DNA from: Pyrocephalus nanus
Lineage: Eukaryota; Chordata; Aves; Passeriformes; Tyrannidae
Assembly (NCBI GenBank): GCA_038380795.1
Contig: CM076267.1
Location: 8,415,501-8,479,500, forward strand
Direction: 5' to 3'
Length of the DNA: 64,000 nucleotides
Shown here: positions 27,322 to 40,600 of the stretch, piece by piece
How the letters are laid out: each line of letters begins with the position of its first letter
Position numbering within the stretch: position 1 is the stretch's first letter
Notes under the pieces: generated by a model
The model's input: only the letters and a program-made list of their open reading frames with translations
What the model was told of the DNA's origin: nothing
Databases searched by the model: none
Made by a program: the position numbers and the translations under genes

Positions 27322-27342
27322 TATCTATCTATCTATCTATCT
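27322..27342 (+). repeat. (ATCT)n microsatellite
   Basis: Five tandem tetranucleotide units (tatc/atct), a type commonly polymorphic. Confidence 0.96.
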
Positions 27343-30300
27343 GCATTGTAGAGTATTGAATAACTTAGCTAAGGAAAAAGGCTAGGAAACAGAATGAAAA
27401 TTACTCAGCTTAGTCTTTGGTTACATTAAAACATTTATGTTAATTCACAGTAAGAGCTGGCCATGACACTGCCTTTAATTAGTCCAAACCACATAAGCTG
27501 CTCCTCCCTTTCTATAATATCATAGTATAATGTTATGATCCAATAAAATATAGAGCCTCCACTTCAGCTACGTGCATGTGCTCACTTTCTCAGGCACACA
27601 GAGATGGCTCCTGTCCGAAGGCACACGTTTCTTTGTGCCTTGTGACACAGAAGCCTCGAAGAGATAGATCAGTCTGCAGACCTCTGTCTTTTCCTACTTA
27701 TGGGCTTCAGAGTAAGAGTAGAGAGAAGAAGAGCCAGAAGTTAGGCAAAAGAAAACAAGATAGCTGATCATGGGTTCCCAAATTCAAAGCCAACAGAGCC
27801 ACTCTAAGTTCCTGGAGCAGCTCAGAAGCAGAAAAGCTTGGGGGTGATCAGCTACAGAGGAAGCTTCAGAGGGCATGTCAACACAGCATGCTGTGTCACC
27901 AGAGCAGAGGTTCAGCCCTAGCATGGCACACGTTTGAATAAAGTTATTTGTTCTTCAGGCCTGGGTAAAGAAATTTTTCCCTTCTGGATCAGTGATATGG
28001 ACCCATGGAGCAAGCTCTGCTAGAAGTTTTCTGTACAGAAATAGCATAAAGGCAATTCCTTTCCCCTTCCTTCCTCTTCCCCTTGGACCTCTTGGGTCCT
28101 TAAAGGTTTTTTCGAATGAATTCCCTCTACTTCCTCACCACACACATTCATCTAGGGGCACACTGGGTCATTTACAGGCTCACCAACACTTTTCTAATAT
28201 TCAGAAATGATCAAAGCACCAAAACCACTCTCTATAGAGACTCTGTTCAAATTTTCTGCCAATTTGTAGATTGAGTGTTTTACAGATGTTGAGAACATCC
28301 AGCAACACACCCCATTCACTGTGAAAAAGGCAGTAATTATGAACAGTTAATTCTGAAGACTTTTCCTCTTTGGCCTCCTCCATACATTTGACTTTTTTGG
28401 TATGTTCAGAGGCCCAGGGGCTCTGAACAGGAGTTATTACTTCCCAGCAGTTTACTTGTGCATAACTACATGTGCCTACACTGACTTTGCAACATATCTG
28501 TAACTGATTGAATGCAAACATAGATATAAATTCCACCTGGGACACAGAATTGTTGGGATCAGTCGATCTGGGAAGCTATAGCCAGCAAGGCAGTGGAGTC
28601 ACACACACACTGCAAATTCAACAGAGCCTCCACAGCTGCCACTGGGGTGAAACTGGTAGGTTTACAGTCCAGGTAACAGGTACGGTCCTAAACCTGTAGC
28701 ACAGCATGCAAAATGATAAAACTACGCAATGAAACGATGGGATCCTTTAAACCCTAATCCAAAGAACGAATTTCTGCGCATACGATACAATGTGCTGTGT
28801 GAGGCTTTAAACACCTTCCACATAAACAGGAGACAGAGCAAAATGGACTGCAAAAAAGCTCTGCTGGTCTCAAGCTCTTACCTCATCCGTCTGAACAAGT
28901 GAAGAAAAGTTGTGCTAAATCGAAGGCTGGGACTGAGGATCTCCAACCGCTGTCTGACATTTCAGCATCACAGTTAAAAGGTCTGATCCTTTGGAGCAGC
29001 CTCTATTTTCCAAATGAAGTATCAGGAATGTTTTTCAGATACTTTTAAGAAGCTTACAAAATATTAAATAAAAAAAGAATTAATATAAAGATCAGATTAA
29101 ACACTTGAAAATGCATTATCTGATTAAATATGTGCATAATGTATTAAATTTATTACATATAAAATGCTGAGAAACAAACATTGTTTCCAGTAACTTAGCC
29201 CCAGATTAGGAAAGGGACTTGCAAATTACCACATCCAGAGAGGAAGGGACAGTGAATCGCATCTGCCAGAAGATTTTCAAAGTCAATGGAAAAATCTCGG
29301 AGGGTGAGACATTACCACAGGGATCGATAGTTTCTTTAATTGTAATTGTCTACAAACAAATTGTGTATTTCACCAAGTGCTTTTGTCTCTACCAGCAAAT
29401 GAGAAAAGCAGCAGTAACAACATAGTCTCAAGAAATGCTGTGGCATATGGAGTATTTCACAAGTGTTTCAGTTTAAAGAGCTTTTCATCAGAAGACAGTG
29501 AATTTGATGATGACTAAATATTTCATGGAATTATATTGAGTTCTATATTTTAGGTAGTGAACATGGAGGAGGATAGAACCTCTGGGGAAGTCACATCATC
29601 CTGAAAAAACCAAGTGCCCTGCTGCCATCCCAATTCTCCATGTGTTGTAATGTTTAGTGGGGCACCACCTTCAAAAGCTTGGACCCAGGACCCCACATCC
29701 CATTAATCAGAGGGTTTATACTGCAGACATCACATTCTGCACAACACTGCTTAATAAACACACTACCACAATTTCATAGCAGGCAGAGTCTCTAAGGAAA
29801 CCAACCCTTTATAATGTTCTGTGCAAGCCTGAAATCGCTTTTTTCTCCCCAGGGAATGCCAATCAGCCAATATATGAAGAAATTTAAATGGACTTTGCTT
29901 TGTTCTGTGAGAGAGAATGGATTTATTTTTACATCCATCAGATAAAAATAAGATGGAATGTTTGCAACCCCACACACACAAACATCCTTTACAAACATAG
30001 GCATAAACTTCATTTTCAGAAGAGAAAGGAGAGGGAGGAGAGGGGAAAAAAAAAAACAAACAAACAACAGAGGGCATTGGGGTTTTTTCCATCAAAGAAA
30101 ATTGGGGTTTGGTTTTTACCTCTGAACAGGATATACTGGAAGAAATTCCATCACACAATACAGCCACTTTATGACCTGGTAGTTCAAGAACATTATTTTC
30201 ATAATTATTAATTCTTTTCATCTGGAAAAAAAAAGTGTGGGAAAGATCCCACAACAAGTCTTCAAAAATAACACTTTTGAAAACGTCTTTGTTACTGGCA

Positions 30301-31092
30301 AGAACACAGAATCAGTTCAGTTAGAGTCAGGCTTATAGAAACATGGTGATTATCAGGAGAGTAGCTGGTCCCATTTGGAAGTTTAATAAAGCAGTTTGAT
30401 AGTTTGAAAGATCTAAGATCTTTACACTTTAACAACTTAAGTTAAAAGCCAAATATAGGTTAGTTTAGAAAGAAAAGGGTCACCTTGTAAGCAGACAAAA
30501 GAAAGGAAGTTACAATTTGAAATGTTTTTTCTCAGTTATAAATAGAACTTTGAATCCTACTAATCAAAACATAAACAGAAAACTTGTAAGTAGAACTTTT
30601 CCAGGAGTGATAAAGCTGTTAAAAGGGACCTCTTTGCCCTCACTGTGCTACATGAGTGGGGGTTTTTTCCACATTCTTTCATCTTCTAAGCACATGTAAA
30701 AGTGAACTTAAAGACACTTAAAGGCAGCTATTTGTAGAGTTACAAAATTATAATGACACAATTATAATTATTATTATAGGAGAAGTGATGACACTAATTA
30801 AAAAAAAAAGATAAATATACAAAAAAGATAAGAAGAATAAAAGTCTGATTGCCATGCTCTCACATGGTAGCAGACCTTTTATATAAAGACTGATGGTCAG
30901 ATTTGACACCCAGTCATACGGATGATAAGCAAAAAGCTGGCACAGAGGATCTGTGAGGGAGGAGGAAATTCTTTCTGCAGCTTTCATAACAATTTACATC
31001 TATAATCACAAACAATGTCTCACAGAACGCAGAGTTAATGTGATAAATAATGCTGCCACCTCACTTCCACCAGTAGCTTTCAATGTGTTTTT

Positions 31093-31258
31093 TTTATTAC
31101 CCTGCCCGACTTACAGATGGCAAAGCAGAAGCAGCGCAGAGTGAAAGTGATTTGCCAAAAATCATTCAGAGGAAGGAAATCTCCCAGAACTCCAGACCAT
31201 TGCTGTGTGCTGTCAGCGCAGCAGGTTGCAGTGCAGTGTTGTTGCTCTAACCACTCTT
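31093..31258 (+). mobile_element. MIR-like SINE remnant
   Basis: The sequence follows the MIR core and 3' order: 'ttattaccctgcccgactta' then 'cagatggcaaagcagaagca', 'cagagtgaaagtgatttgcc', 'aaaaatcattcagaggaagg', 'actccagaccattgctgtgt' and 'gctctaaccact'. This parallels the MIR consensus 'ttattatccccattttacag', 'gaaactgaggc', 'aagtgacttgcccaaggtca', 'actccagagcc' and 'cttaaccact'. MIR copies are ancient tRNA-derived SINEs shared across amniotes; the tRNA-like 5' head is not recognisable here. It is the clearest MIR candidate in the window. Confidence 0.7.
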
Positions 31259-32206
31259 GGCTCCCTGTTCCTCATCCCTTCTCTGCATTACAGAAATCAT
31301 AGCAGCTGTTTACAAAATTATGGCTCCCTGTGACTCCTTTAAATAACAAACTAAGATATCTCATGGTTCATGTCACCACTTTTGTCACTTCCTCTTCTTC
31401 CCCTCTGCCCACGGACTACACAGTGGGGATTTGACATGGCCCTACTCACGTGATTTTGTCCTTTCTTTTTACCATATCTCAAGAAACTATATGTAGAAGA
31501 AAAAACATATTTTCTTATCTATTCCTTGGAGAAATATCTGAAACTGAGTCCACTAAACAGCGACAAGGTTTATGTAGTCATCTGAATTCAAACATATCAC
31601 ATTTATTTTCTCCTCACTGCAACGACTCTGAAAAGGTAAGTAGAGGCAGTTTGCTCTCTAAAATTGTTGAAGAACTACTTTCACCCCTAATTTACCATAA
31701 TAATTTTACAGACATGTGGCCTGGGGACAATCAGCCTTTTTTTTATGTCACATGTTCCAGACAACAGCAGGCTACACATAGTGAAAAACTAATTTTATGT
31801 TTTTCTGAGCATAGCTGAAATCTTTTTCCATCTACTCTCTCATTCTTTGCAGTATTCAAGAAAGCTTGCCATAATCATACAAATCAGCATAGGTTATATT
31901 TATTGCCTAATTAAGAAAGAGTAATAATGAAAATGAAAAATGCCAATATAGATTTTCAGTCATATAATTGCAGTGTTTCACTTTGCTAAAATGGTGTAGA
32001 ACACCTACCCTTATTAGCCAGGAATATGCTGAAACAGCATTTAAATAAAGAAAAAAATCTATGGCCAGGCAGAAAGCAAAAATGTTACAGGCGCCTTTTA
32101 CAGTTTCCAATTCACTGCAAATATGATACCAAAAATATAAATTTCTATTTCCATCACATTATACAATACACAAAGACCTCAGATTAGAGCTCATTATATA
32201 GAATTA

Positions 32207-32229
32207 ACCTCAGAGTAGTGTTCTGAGGT
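32207..32229. repeat. Short inverted repeat (8-bp stem, 7-base loop)
   Basis: acctcaga and tctgaggt are perfect inverted copies around a 7-base loop. A second 'gacctcaga' at about 32175 can pair with the same right arm over nine bases, so two alternative small hairpins are possible. A chance occurrence is likely. Confidence 0.8.
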
Positions 32230-32776
32230 CTCTAAATAAAAGTACAACCTACGATTGGACAAAAGGGATATTTTGCATGTTCCTAGATTTGTTATGTATC
32301 TTCATTTATGGTGAAAAGATGCAATTCCCTGCCTTCACAGTTACATGAAATACTGTTTATATGAGTCAAGGACCACAACATTTCTTGTCATTATGTGAAA
32401 CTGTAGCTTCAAAGATGCTGCAGTCATTTGGTAATCTAAGCATGAGACACTACTGTGTTTAAATCACAGCAAATGTTGGCACTTTGATGGAGAAAACTAC
32501 ACACATAAAAATCAAATTAAAACAGAAAATATTAAAGTAGCATTAAGGCTGAGACTTTAATTAACTTTCTTGAAAGTCAGACTACTTAATACATTGGAGA
32601 TCCTCAGGTGGCTCATCATGGAAGGAGCAGAGAAAGTGAGGCAGAGATAAGAGAGATTGTAAAATTGTCTAAATCAAGGTCACAGCACTGTGTAGCCCCA
32701 CTGGCTTGGGAGACGAAACTGCTCAAAGCAGGAAGGAGTTGGAAGTGACACTCAGACAGACACTGGAAACTGACCT

Positions 32777-32804
32777 AAATCTACTGATTTAAATCTACTG
32801 ATTT
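32777..32804 (+). repeat. 14-base perfect tandem duplication
   Basis: The unit aaatctactgattt is repeated exactly twice. Part of it recurs inverted shortly downstream (cagtagattaaa at about 32814). Confidence 0.95.
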
Positions 32805-33196
32805 AACACCAAACAGTAGATTAAAGGATCTACTGTATTCTTCTTATTTTGGGGAGAAACAGCAGAGCCCGGGCAGGCAGTGGAAGCTTGAGGAGCAAAC
32901 TCCAGAAACCTGGAAACCACAGCACAAGAAAGTAATGCAGCTGACGTTTTTTTAGAAGCAGGGAGTAAAACAGCTTTTACAAATCAATTTTTATTACTGT
33001 GGCTGTGATGGCAGGTGCTCCCCTCAGCAGTGATCTCTCCAACACACAGTCTCTTCACTTACTTTGAGTACATCTGTGTTCCTTTGGCACCGCTGTCCAA
33101 ATACAAGAAAATGACTGCAGAAAAGTCCTCTCTTTTTCTGACATGTCTTATCACAGATCTCATTCACTCCAAAGAGTATTTCTAGTGGCTGCAGGA

Positions 33197-33242
33197 CCTA
33201 ACAACTTAAGGGGTTAAAACCTGACAATTAAGGGGTAACATA
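33197..33242 (+). repeat. Imperfect 22-23-base tandem pair
   Basis: Two adjacent similar units, cctaacaacttaaggggtta followed by aaa, and cctgacaattaaggggtaac followed by at. The shared core is 'taaggggt'. Confidence 0.85.
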
Positions 33243-33324
33243 ACAAAAATTCCCAAATCATTTTGCTGAGCCAGAGGAGTGCTAGGGAAAGGGATGTTTG
33301 TCGTATTGTATGTATCAGTTTCTC

Positions 33325-33349
33325 AAAAAAAAAAAAAAAAAAAAAAAAA
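33325..33349 (+). repeat. Poly-A run of 25
   Basis: Uninterrupted A run following 'atgtatcagtttctc'. No element body recognised upstream. Confidence 0.95.
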
Positions 33350-36300
33350 TCTAGAGATAGAGTCCACCCACTGTTTCCCTCTCCCCTCCCACTTCAAAGG
33401 TGCTCGGCCCTTATCTAAACCTTATTTTTCTGCCCTGTCTTATTTTTAACTTCAGAAGATCTTTGTGTTGTCCCAGGCACTGCTGAGCTCTCAAGAGAGC
33501 ACACACCAACCCTGCTCACAGACAGCAGCAGACCACGGAGCTCAGCAGACCAGGTGACAGCCTCCTTCTGACACAAACCAACAGCTTTAAGGATTTTAGG
33601 AGGCACACAGCATCCTTCAGGCAATTCCTTGACACTCAGGTCCTCCTCCAACCCTCAACATGTGGCAGCAGTCAGACATTTGAACTCTGTCTAAAGACAA
33701 CATAGTATGTGCACCCAGTAGCACTGCAAGTAAAACTTCACCAAACACGTTTAACTAGCTGGATAAATTGCTCCAGCTCCAAGAACTGCTTCTTCCTCTC
33801 TTTCTGCCATATGTTCACTTTAAAACAGTGAGATATAGGAGCTTGGAGCTGTTGCCTCTGCATACGTCTGCCCTGGAGCCAAAGATACACCTGCAACTCC
33901 TCCAGGTAGCTTTAAAACATCCAGCTTTGGCACTGATAGCAACATGTCCACAGTGGCATAGAGCTCCCTCTGACAAGCTGCTTTGAGTTTACACCTTAAA
34001 CCCTACACAGGTTTCTCCAGCTTCTCCTCAGCTCCTCACTGCCATGCTCAGCATATGCAGTATCTGAACAAGCTGCTTTAAACCCTGCTGGGAGGTTTTG
34101 TGCCTCTGCTGCATTTTGGATGTACCCTCAGTGCTCCATGGCTGGCAGACTGACCCTGCATCAGGGTGAAGGAGCTGGATCCCCTCTTTGAGTTTCTGTC
34201 TAGACATCTGAGTTTGCCCAAACATTAGTTCAGAAACCAATTTCCAGGAAAGTATTTCTTCTCTAGGACACCACAGCTCCCAAAGCTCTAACTCTTTTTT
34301 GGATGGAGTAGGGGATGATAATGAAGAGCAGACAGAAAATAGACTTTTTGTTCCTTAACCCTTCTCCATTCTTGACAAGAAAGGGAGCTCCTGATCATGG
34401 ATGAGAGCTACTTAGAAGTAGTTTTTTTGCCATAAAAATCAACAAAACAATTTCCACTTTACCCATGGAAATATTCTCAGCAACACACTTCGAGGTGACT
34501 AACACAGCGTGTTTCATTTACAGCTACACAAGTGACCACAATAAGTAGGGACTAAGCTGTCTCTTTTCCTCGTCTCTATGCTAGCCTACCTAAAATTCTT
34601 TTCCTCCATATTATTTGAAAACAATTATTACATGTCAGATTTTCCATGTTCCTTATCACCATAATATTTGCATCAGCACACCCAGCATGGATGTCTGGGA
34701 AATTTAAAGCTCACATTCAATCCCCTCTTTACTCATTTAGTCTTAAATTAGCAGCAGAGATTGTTTATCAATATTTTAGCCTCAAATTGGCTCCACTAAA
34801 AAGGAGAGGAGATTTAAGCAGATGGCTGTGGCAAGCTGCATATAACAAGTGGGTAATGCACAGATATGCTGTTTCCTCTACCACTGAACAAATGCTTTTG
34901 CAAAATTATGTGCTGAGAAAGGGCAAGCTCAGGCTGTGTGATAGAAACTGACTCAGGTTTTCTAATTTAATTTTTCTTTCTACACTCTCCAGATAATTTC
35001 ATAAACAAAAGAAAAGGCATGAGCTACATTCATTTATTGGGAAGTTAGTCTGACCTTATGCCTGCATAAGTCGGATCAGAAGACTCCCAACAGCTTAAAA
35101 CAAAATAATAATAAAAGAAACCCCACCACAGACCGACATGCCAGGAACAGTCTCTCTGAGAAGCAGCCCTTCCAGAAGTCGTTTTAGTTTACAACATCAT
35201 AAATTCTTATTAACAGTTCAAGTGAAAATGATGGCAATGAAAGCAGAACAGGAACATGAACTCTTCCTTCACTCTCCTTCAGCGTCGAGGTGTCTGGCCT
35301 TAACATGGGGATGAGCCACCCAGGGACATGTTTTTCTGGTGCAGTACAGCCACTGTGAGAGTCTACTGTGTTTTATCTGCTCCTTAAAACAGCCTGACCA
35401 GCCAGAAAGAGAATAATTGTGTTAAAAATGCCCCAACAAAGGTGAAGAGAGGAGTCAGGTTGTCCTGGAGCGCTCCTTCACCCTGCTGTCAGTGGAGTAA
35501 AAAGTGCAGCCAGGGGAAGGTTTTAGCACACCCAGGATTCCCTGGTGTCTCCAGTATTCAAGACACAGTTTCACCTCTCTGTAGGTGCTTTTAAGCCCAT
35601 TTTGAGGTAAAACAGCTCGTGGGATGCTTTTTTCCAGGCCAAGGGCATTAGCTGCTACTTTAGCAGTGGCTGTCCCACGTGCTGTGCTTGCAGGTGACAG
35701 ACTGGTATTTTGCTTTCAGTGCATCTTCAAATATCTACCTCATTTTTTTTCATTTATCGACAAGTAAGAATAATCACATTGGTTTCCAGTTTTGCCATTC
35801 AGTGAGAAATCCCATAAACAGAAATCCTCAAAGTCAAGAAAATGGCAGTTACAAGATTGATCCCTGCCAAAACTATAACTACCTGCCTCATGAATAATTT
35901 TATTCTCTGGGTCTGTCAATCTGGCACCTTCTGTGAACATTAAATTTATTACAGAAAGTTAAAGCAAAAAAAAAAAAAAGTGATGTAGTGTCAAAGTCAT
36001 CTCTGAGATTAATATTACAAGAAACAGGAAAGGTGAGCGTGAGACACCAAGGGCACCCACATGCCATGCCCATCTGAATTACAGCTTTTATACCTCTGAT
36101 GCCCTTAGACTGAGGCCAGGATTTTGCAGTATTGTGAAAAAAAGGTAGGTGGGCAAGGGTAGAGAGAGAGAGGTGAGAAAACTTTTCCAGGTCTCCCACA
36201 TGAGCCATGACTGCACCAGCAGTAGGACTTACCTGTCTCACACACTATGCCTACCTACCACAGCTGCATACCCCTGATTCCTTACACCACCCTTACATTT

Positions 36301-37072
36301 GGGTTGAATTTCCAAAGTCCCTTATAAGAATTTAATCCATTCTTATCATAGGCTTCAAAGTATTTTAGTAGTAGTATGCCAGGATTTTTTTTATTTTTCC
36401 TTTTTTTCTTTAATGGTTCCCAGCAAGCTAAAGTCAGATGCAAAGAAGAACATGCTCCTTCCATAACATTCTAAATACTTCTAAGCAGTAGGGAAAGTTT
36501 TAGCATTTTAAACATGACAAAATGTCATAACAAACTAGTTATTTTTTATGTAACTTAAAAACTCCTGCAAATGCAAACAGAATTTCATATTTCTTTAGAA
36601 CTACATGGGAAGCATAAATTGACTGAAAATTACCCAGGAGTAGTATGAAACAGCACACCATTTAAAAAGTAAGCCAAATCTTCAGTTCATGCCAAACTAC
36701 TGTGGCTCCTGTTCATTCATAAAAATAGCAGTCCTGCATATTGAGCAAGGCACGCCTGCCTTACGTTCCCATTTCAGCCAGAAAGTTGTTTACGTTTTTA
36801 GGTGCTCCAAAGGAATTTCACATCTGGTTATGTCTATTTTTTTCTTGGAACTGGAGTGGATATTCTATGAATGTGAGACAGTGCATTTGGTGAAAATATT
36901 TAGACACACGATACTTTTTTTTTACATACCTATCTAGAAAGCTTTTAAATCTCATCTAAGAATTCTTTTTACATAACACGAATGTAACATGCAAGTTGCA
37001 ACCCAAGGACAATTTTAGATTTTTTTATTTTATATATGTGCACAAAATTTTGTAGTACTCCCCTAACCACAG

Positions 37073-37075
<3 letters not shown>

Positions 37076-37112
<37 letters not shown>
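37076..37112 (+). repeat. Poly-A run of 37
   Basis: The longest homopolymer in the window. Preceded by 'ccctaaccacagctt' with no retroelement or processed-transcript sequence recognisable upstream and no obvious target-site duplication. Confidence 0.95.
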
Positions 37113-37116
<4 letters not shown>

Positions 37117-37597
37117 GAAGGGAGGCATAAGTTGAAGATACAAGAGAGTTTTGAAGATATAAGCCTTTCTCAGATTTATCCTCCAATTTCCCTTATATAG
37201 TGGTATTGTGGGACACATTTCTGAGTTCAGAAATAACCCATAGAAGAATTCTTTTTGACAGACCCTCTGGATTATAGATCTGGAAAAAATATCTGAAAGG
37301 CTCTGAAAATTTTGCATTAAAAATCTCAGTCACAACAAAAATATCAATACATCCTAATTGACTAAATAGCAGACTACTTGCAAGTATGGAATTGTTTGGA
37401 AAACATCTTTTTCTTTTATCACTACTCAGATTCTAAACTTTGCCATTTTTATACTTACATCAAGTTGCATGATTTGCTCATTTTTTTTTAATGTAAATAA
37501 GAACATAAGTAAAACAAAGATATTTACTTTCACAGTCCCCTTCAGATACTTGATTGACCCTCCAGATAATTTCAGAGATTATGAATGTCATGGAGGG

Positions 37598-37615
37598 AAA
37601 AAAAAAAAAAAAAAA
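37598..37615 (+). repeat. Poly-A run of 18
   Basis: Uninterrupted A run, then 'gaaagagaaaaa', making an A/G-rich tract. Confidence 0.95.
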
Positions 37616-40600
37616 GAAAGAGAAAAATAATCTTTTATATCCACCATTCACTATTTCAGAAAAAACATATGTGTAACTATTGACCATCAACCATATGCAG
37701 CATGGAAGTATTTTGGTGCTATGCAGGAAAGAATTGAGATGGATAGAAACAGCTGAATTCTACTGCTACAGGTAGAGAGGGACCCATCCCTTTCTCTGGG
37801 AAGAGTGACTGACAATAAATAAAAAGCATTTTTGTTGACAGTGTCTGCCTATCAGTGTACTCCTGTGTAAGAAATTTCTTTTATTTCATGTCTTTTCTTT
37901 CTTTTTACAGAATGGACTCTTCTGGCAACCTCTTTCTTCTTGCAGTAATAATCAAAGAATCTAAAACTATCATGGATTGTCAGAGTGCTGCAATTAGGAA
38001 AGCTGAAAGGTTTGCCTGTCTTATGAGGATGGATTTCTCGGAATTGCTTTTGTGTGGCTTTTTCTTTGGTACTACAGTGAAAGAGCCATTCAACTATTCA
38101 ATAAGTATATAATCAAAATAAAAGCATCCTGAAGTTTCTATGCAAAAGTAAAAAGCAGAAACATCTTCAGAGGAGTGATTTATAACCAGCACATATTCTT
38201 TTCTCAATCTATATTTCAGTCTCAGAACTTACATGATTGGAAGCATCTCTCACTTTTGCTTTAATGGGAGAGATGATTCTTAAATATTTGCATGGATCTG
38301 GAAAAAAAATTGCTTAGGTGACAAAAGACACTGGAACAGGAAACTAAAGCCAGGGATCTATAGTCCCACCAAGCCTAACCATCCCATTCCTTATCACCAA
38401 AGAACAGTCTTTGTTACTGGAATAAGAAGTGAAGTTTTCTGCAATACATAGAACAGACACTGTCATTTAGATGGGGGCTAGAGTGTCTCTATCCACTTAG
38501 TAATCAGTGGAAAATTTTGCAGCCCACCTGTCTTTAACACGAGAAAACTTCAATTTTTACTTTTTAACAACCCCCGAGTTTTGTCATCTGTTCATTTTGA
38601 AACTGAAATAGCTAAGGCTGATCATGAGTCTACTGATTCAGGTTTCTGCTGAAGAGCAATTTGGTGTAAAATGTTCAGATAATAACCGAAAGTATGCCAC
38701 TGGAAAATCCCTCCCTGCAGTTTCAGTTCTTCCACTTCTCCAAAACGGGTACTTTTTGAACATTCTAAAGCAACACTTTGAGGACTATCATGGACCACTA
38801 ATGACAAATATACCTCAGGCCCAATTCTTTCAGGGAAGTGCTGAAAAGAAGCTTCCCAGTACGTGAATATAAACACAGAAATAGAAACTGAAATAATTAA
38901 TTCACTAATATACTTGATAAGGCTATCAACTGGTTTAGGCAGAAGAAACCTTCAACTCCTGCCATATTAGCATGAGCTCATAGGCTGTAAAAAGCAGAAA
39001 GCAGAGCAAAGGCTGGTGTGTTTGTGTTTATGTCTAATCTTCCATTTATGAAGTTTCTGTGTAAAAGTGATGATCTGACAGTATGAAATTCTGTTACAAT
39101 TAAATACTGCTGCCAGCTCAGGTAGCAGCTGTATGATTTTTGCCTCTGGACTCCTCAGGGTGGACACTTGGGCCTGTTTTTCTAATGATCACAAATTTTT
39201 CAAGTAGGAGCAAGACAAATAAATATTGAATAAATGCATCTTTAAAAATCAATGTGCACTGTAAATGCAAAGAGTTGTACTTTTATCCTAACTGCTTTAT
39301 AAACATAACATAAAATAGTCTTAAATATGACTGGTGCCCTCTGCTATAATATATATCTCAACATCTGTCTGAAGCTCCTAAGTCTGGTGTGAAAATTCAT
39401 AATTCTTTGATCCATATAATAAAATACCATAGCAACAAGAAACCAACATTATTCATTCTCATGGATTTACCAAATCTGGCCTGTTCCAAAGATTCCATGC
39501 ACAAGTGCGTGAGGAAGCAAATGTAACAATGATGCCATAAGAAAGGTCTGCACAACAGAATATTTGCATGGCATTTATCTGAGCACTGGGATCTGTGCAA
39601 GTTCTGCTCAAGATTTACACTTGTGCCCAAATGGCCAAATCTGCATAACAATGTGGCTAAAGGAGGAAAACCATCATCATCACATAGCTGCCTATTTTCC
39701 TTAGGGATGCACAAGCAGTTTAAGGTAAATTACAGTTCAGCTGCCCAATTTGTGGTGCCCTCACAGCAGCAGGAACAATTAGCTGTGCACCTGGACTCTG
39801 CTTTTAACTCACTGAGTGGAAATTCTGCAGAAGATTTTCTGCTATGAACATGGTTTATCATTCTTTCACTTGGTGGCTCTTCATTGACTTCTAAACTCCT
39901 GTTTTATATCCACAGTGGGATGCAAAGAGTTGTTTTGACTGAGGCCATCTCCTGCCCCAATGGTGTGAGAAGGTGTGTGTGCTGACTGTCCACCCCCAGG
40001 CCTAGCAGCTGGGGATCACAGGAATTCATTTCTATAATCAAGGACACGATGAAGGAATATAGTCAAACATGATTAATTGCTGACACTCTAATTCAAGATC
40101 ATTAGCAATGAACCATTTCCAAAATTAACAAAAACAAGACTCCTGAAAAAGGGAATCCTTCTGAATTGTGTTTACTCCATCTTCTTTTGCAGGTGCTTGT
40201 GAAGAGGGAAAATAACACTTGCCCAGCTGTGGTTTATGATTTCCTGAGCCTTTTTTTTTTTTTTTTAAATTTTATGGAATACAGTTGTTTGGTATGTGTG
40301 TCTAACACCACTGTGTTAATTGTTTAATGTTACAATGTTAATTAGAGGTTCTCTACCAGGGACTACTACACCCCTCTCATATACAGAGCTGATTAACTTC
40401 TAGGTATGCATTATACTGAAAGGTATATTGATTAACATTCTAACATTTTCTAATTATATTATGCAGTAACAATATTACATTTAATTGCAATAATCACAAT
40501 GACATTGCATGTGGGTGGCACTACAACTTGGTAGATTTTCATTTTTCAGGCATGGGACTCATGATCTAAATTTCAGCAACTCTTCTTCAATAACTGATCT

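Larger units (their letters stand above)
20913..31092. other. Unique DNA, no gene recognised
   Basis: Holds a 16-base poly-A run (23073-23088), an (ATCT)n microsatellite, an 11-base tandem duplication near 27172, an AT-rich stretch (29040-29170) and a homeodomain-motif-rich block (26455-26580). Minus-strand frames at 28201-28545 and 29763-30257 are open for 114 and 164 codons, but neither translation is recognisable. Confidence 0.5.

Noticed and set aside
29763..30257. 164-codon minus-strand open frame.
   Set aside because: Passes through low-complexity purine/pyrimidine tracts, has no recognisable domain, and its length is near the chance maximum for this composition.
37076..37112. 37-base poly-A as the tail of a processed pseudogene.
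   Set aside because: No transcript-like sequence upstream and no target-site duplication could be seen. Bird CR1 also rarely mobilises mRNAs.
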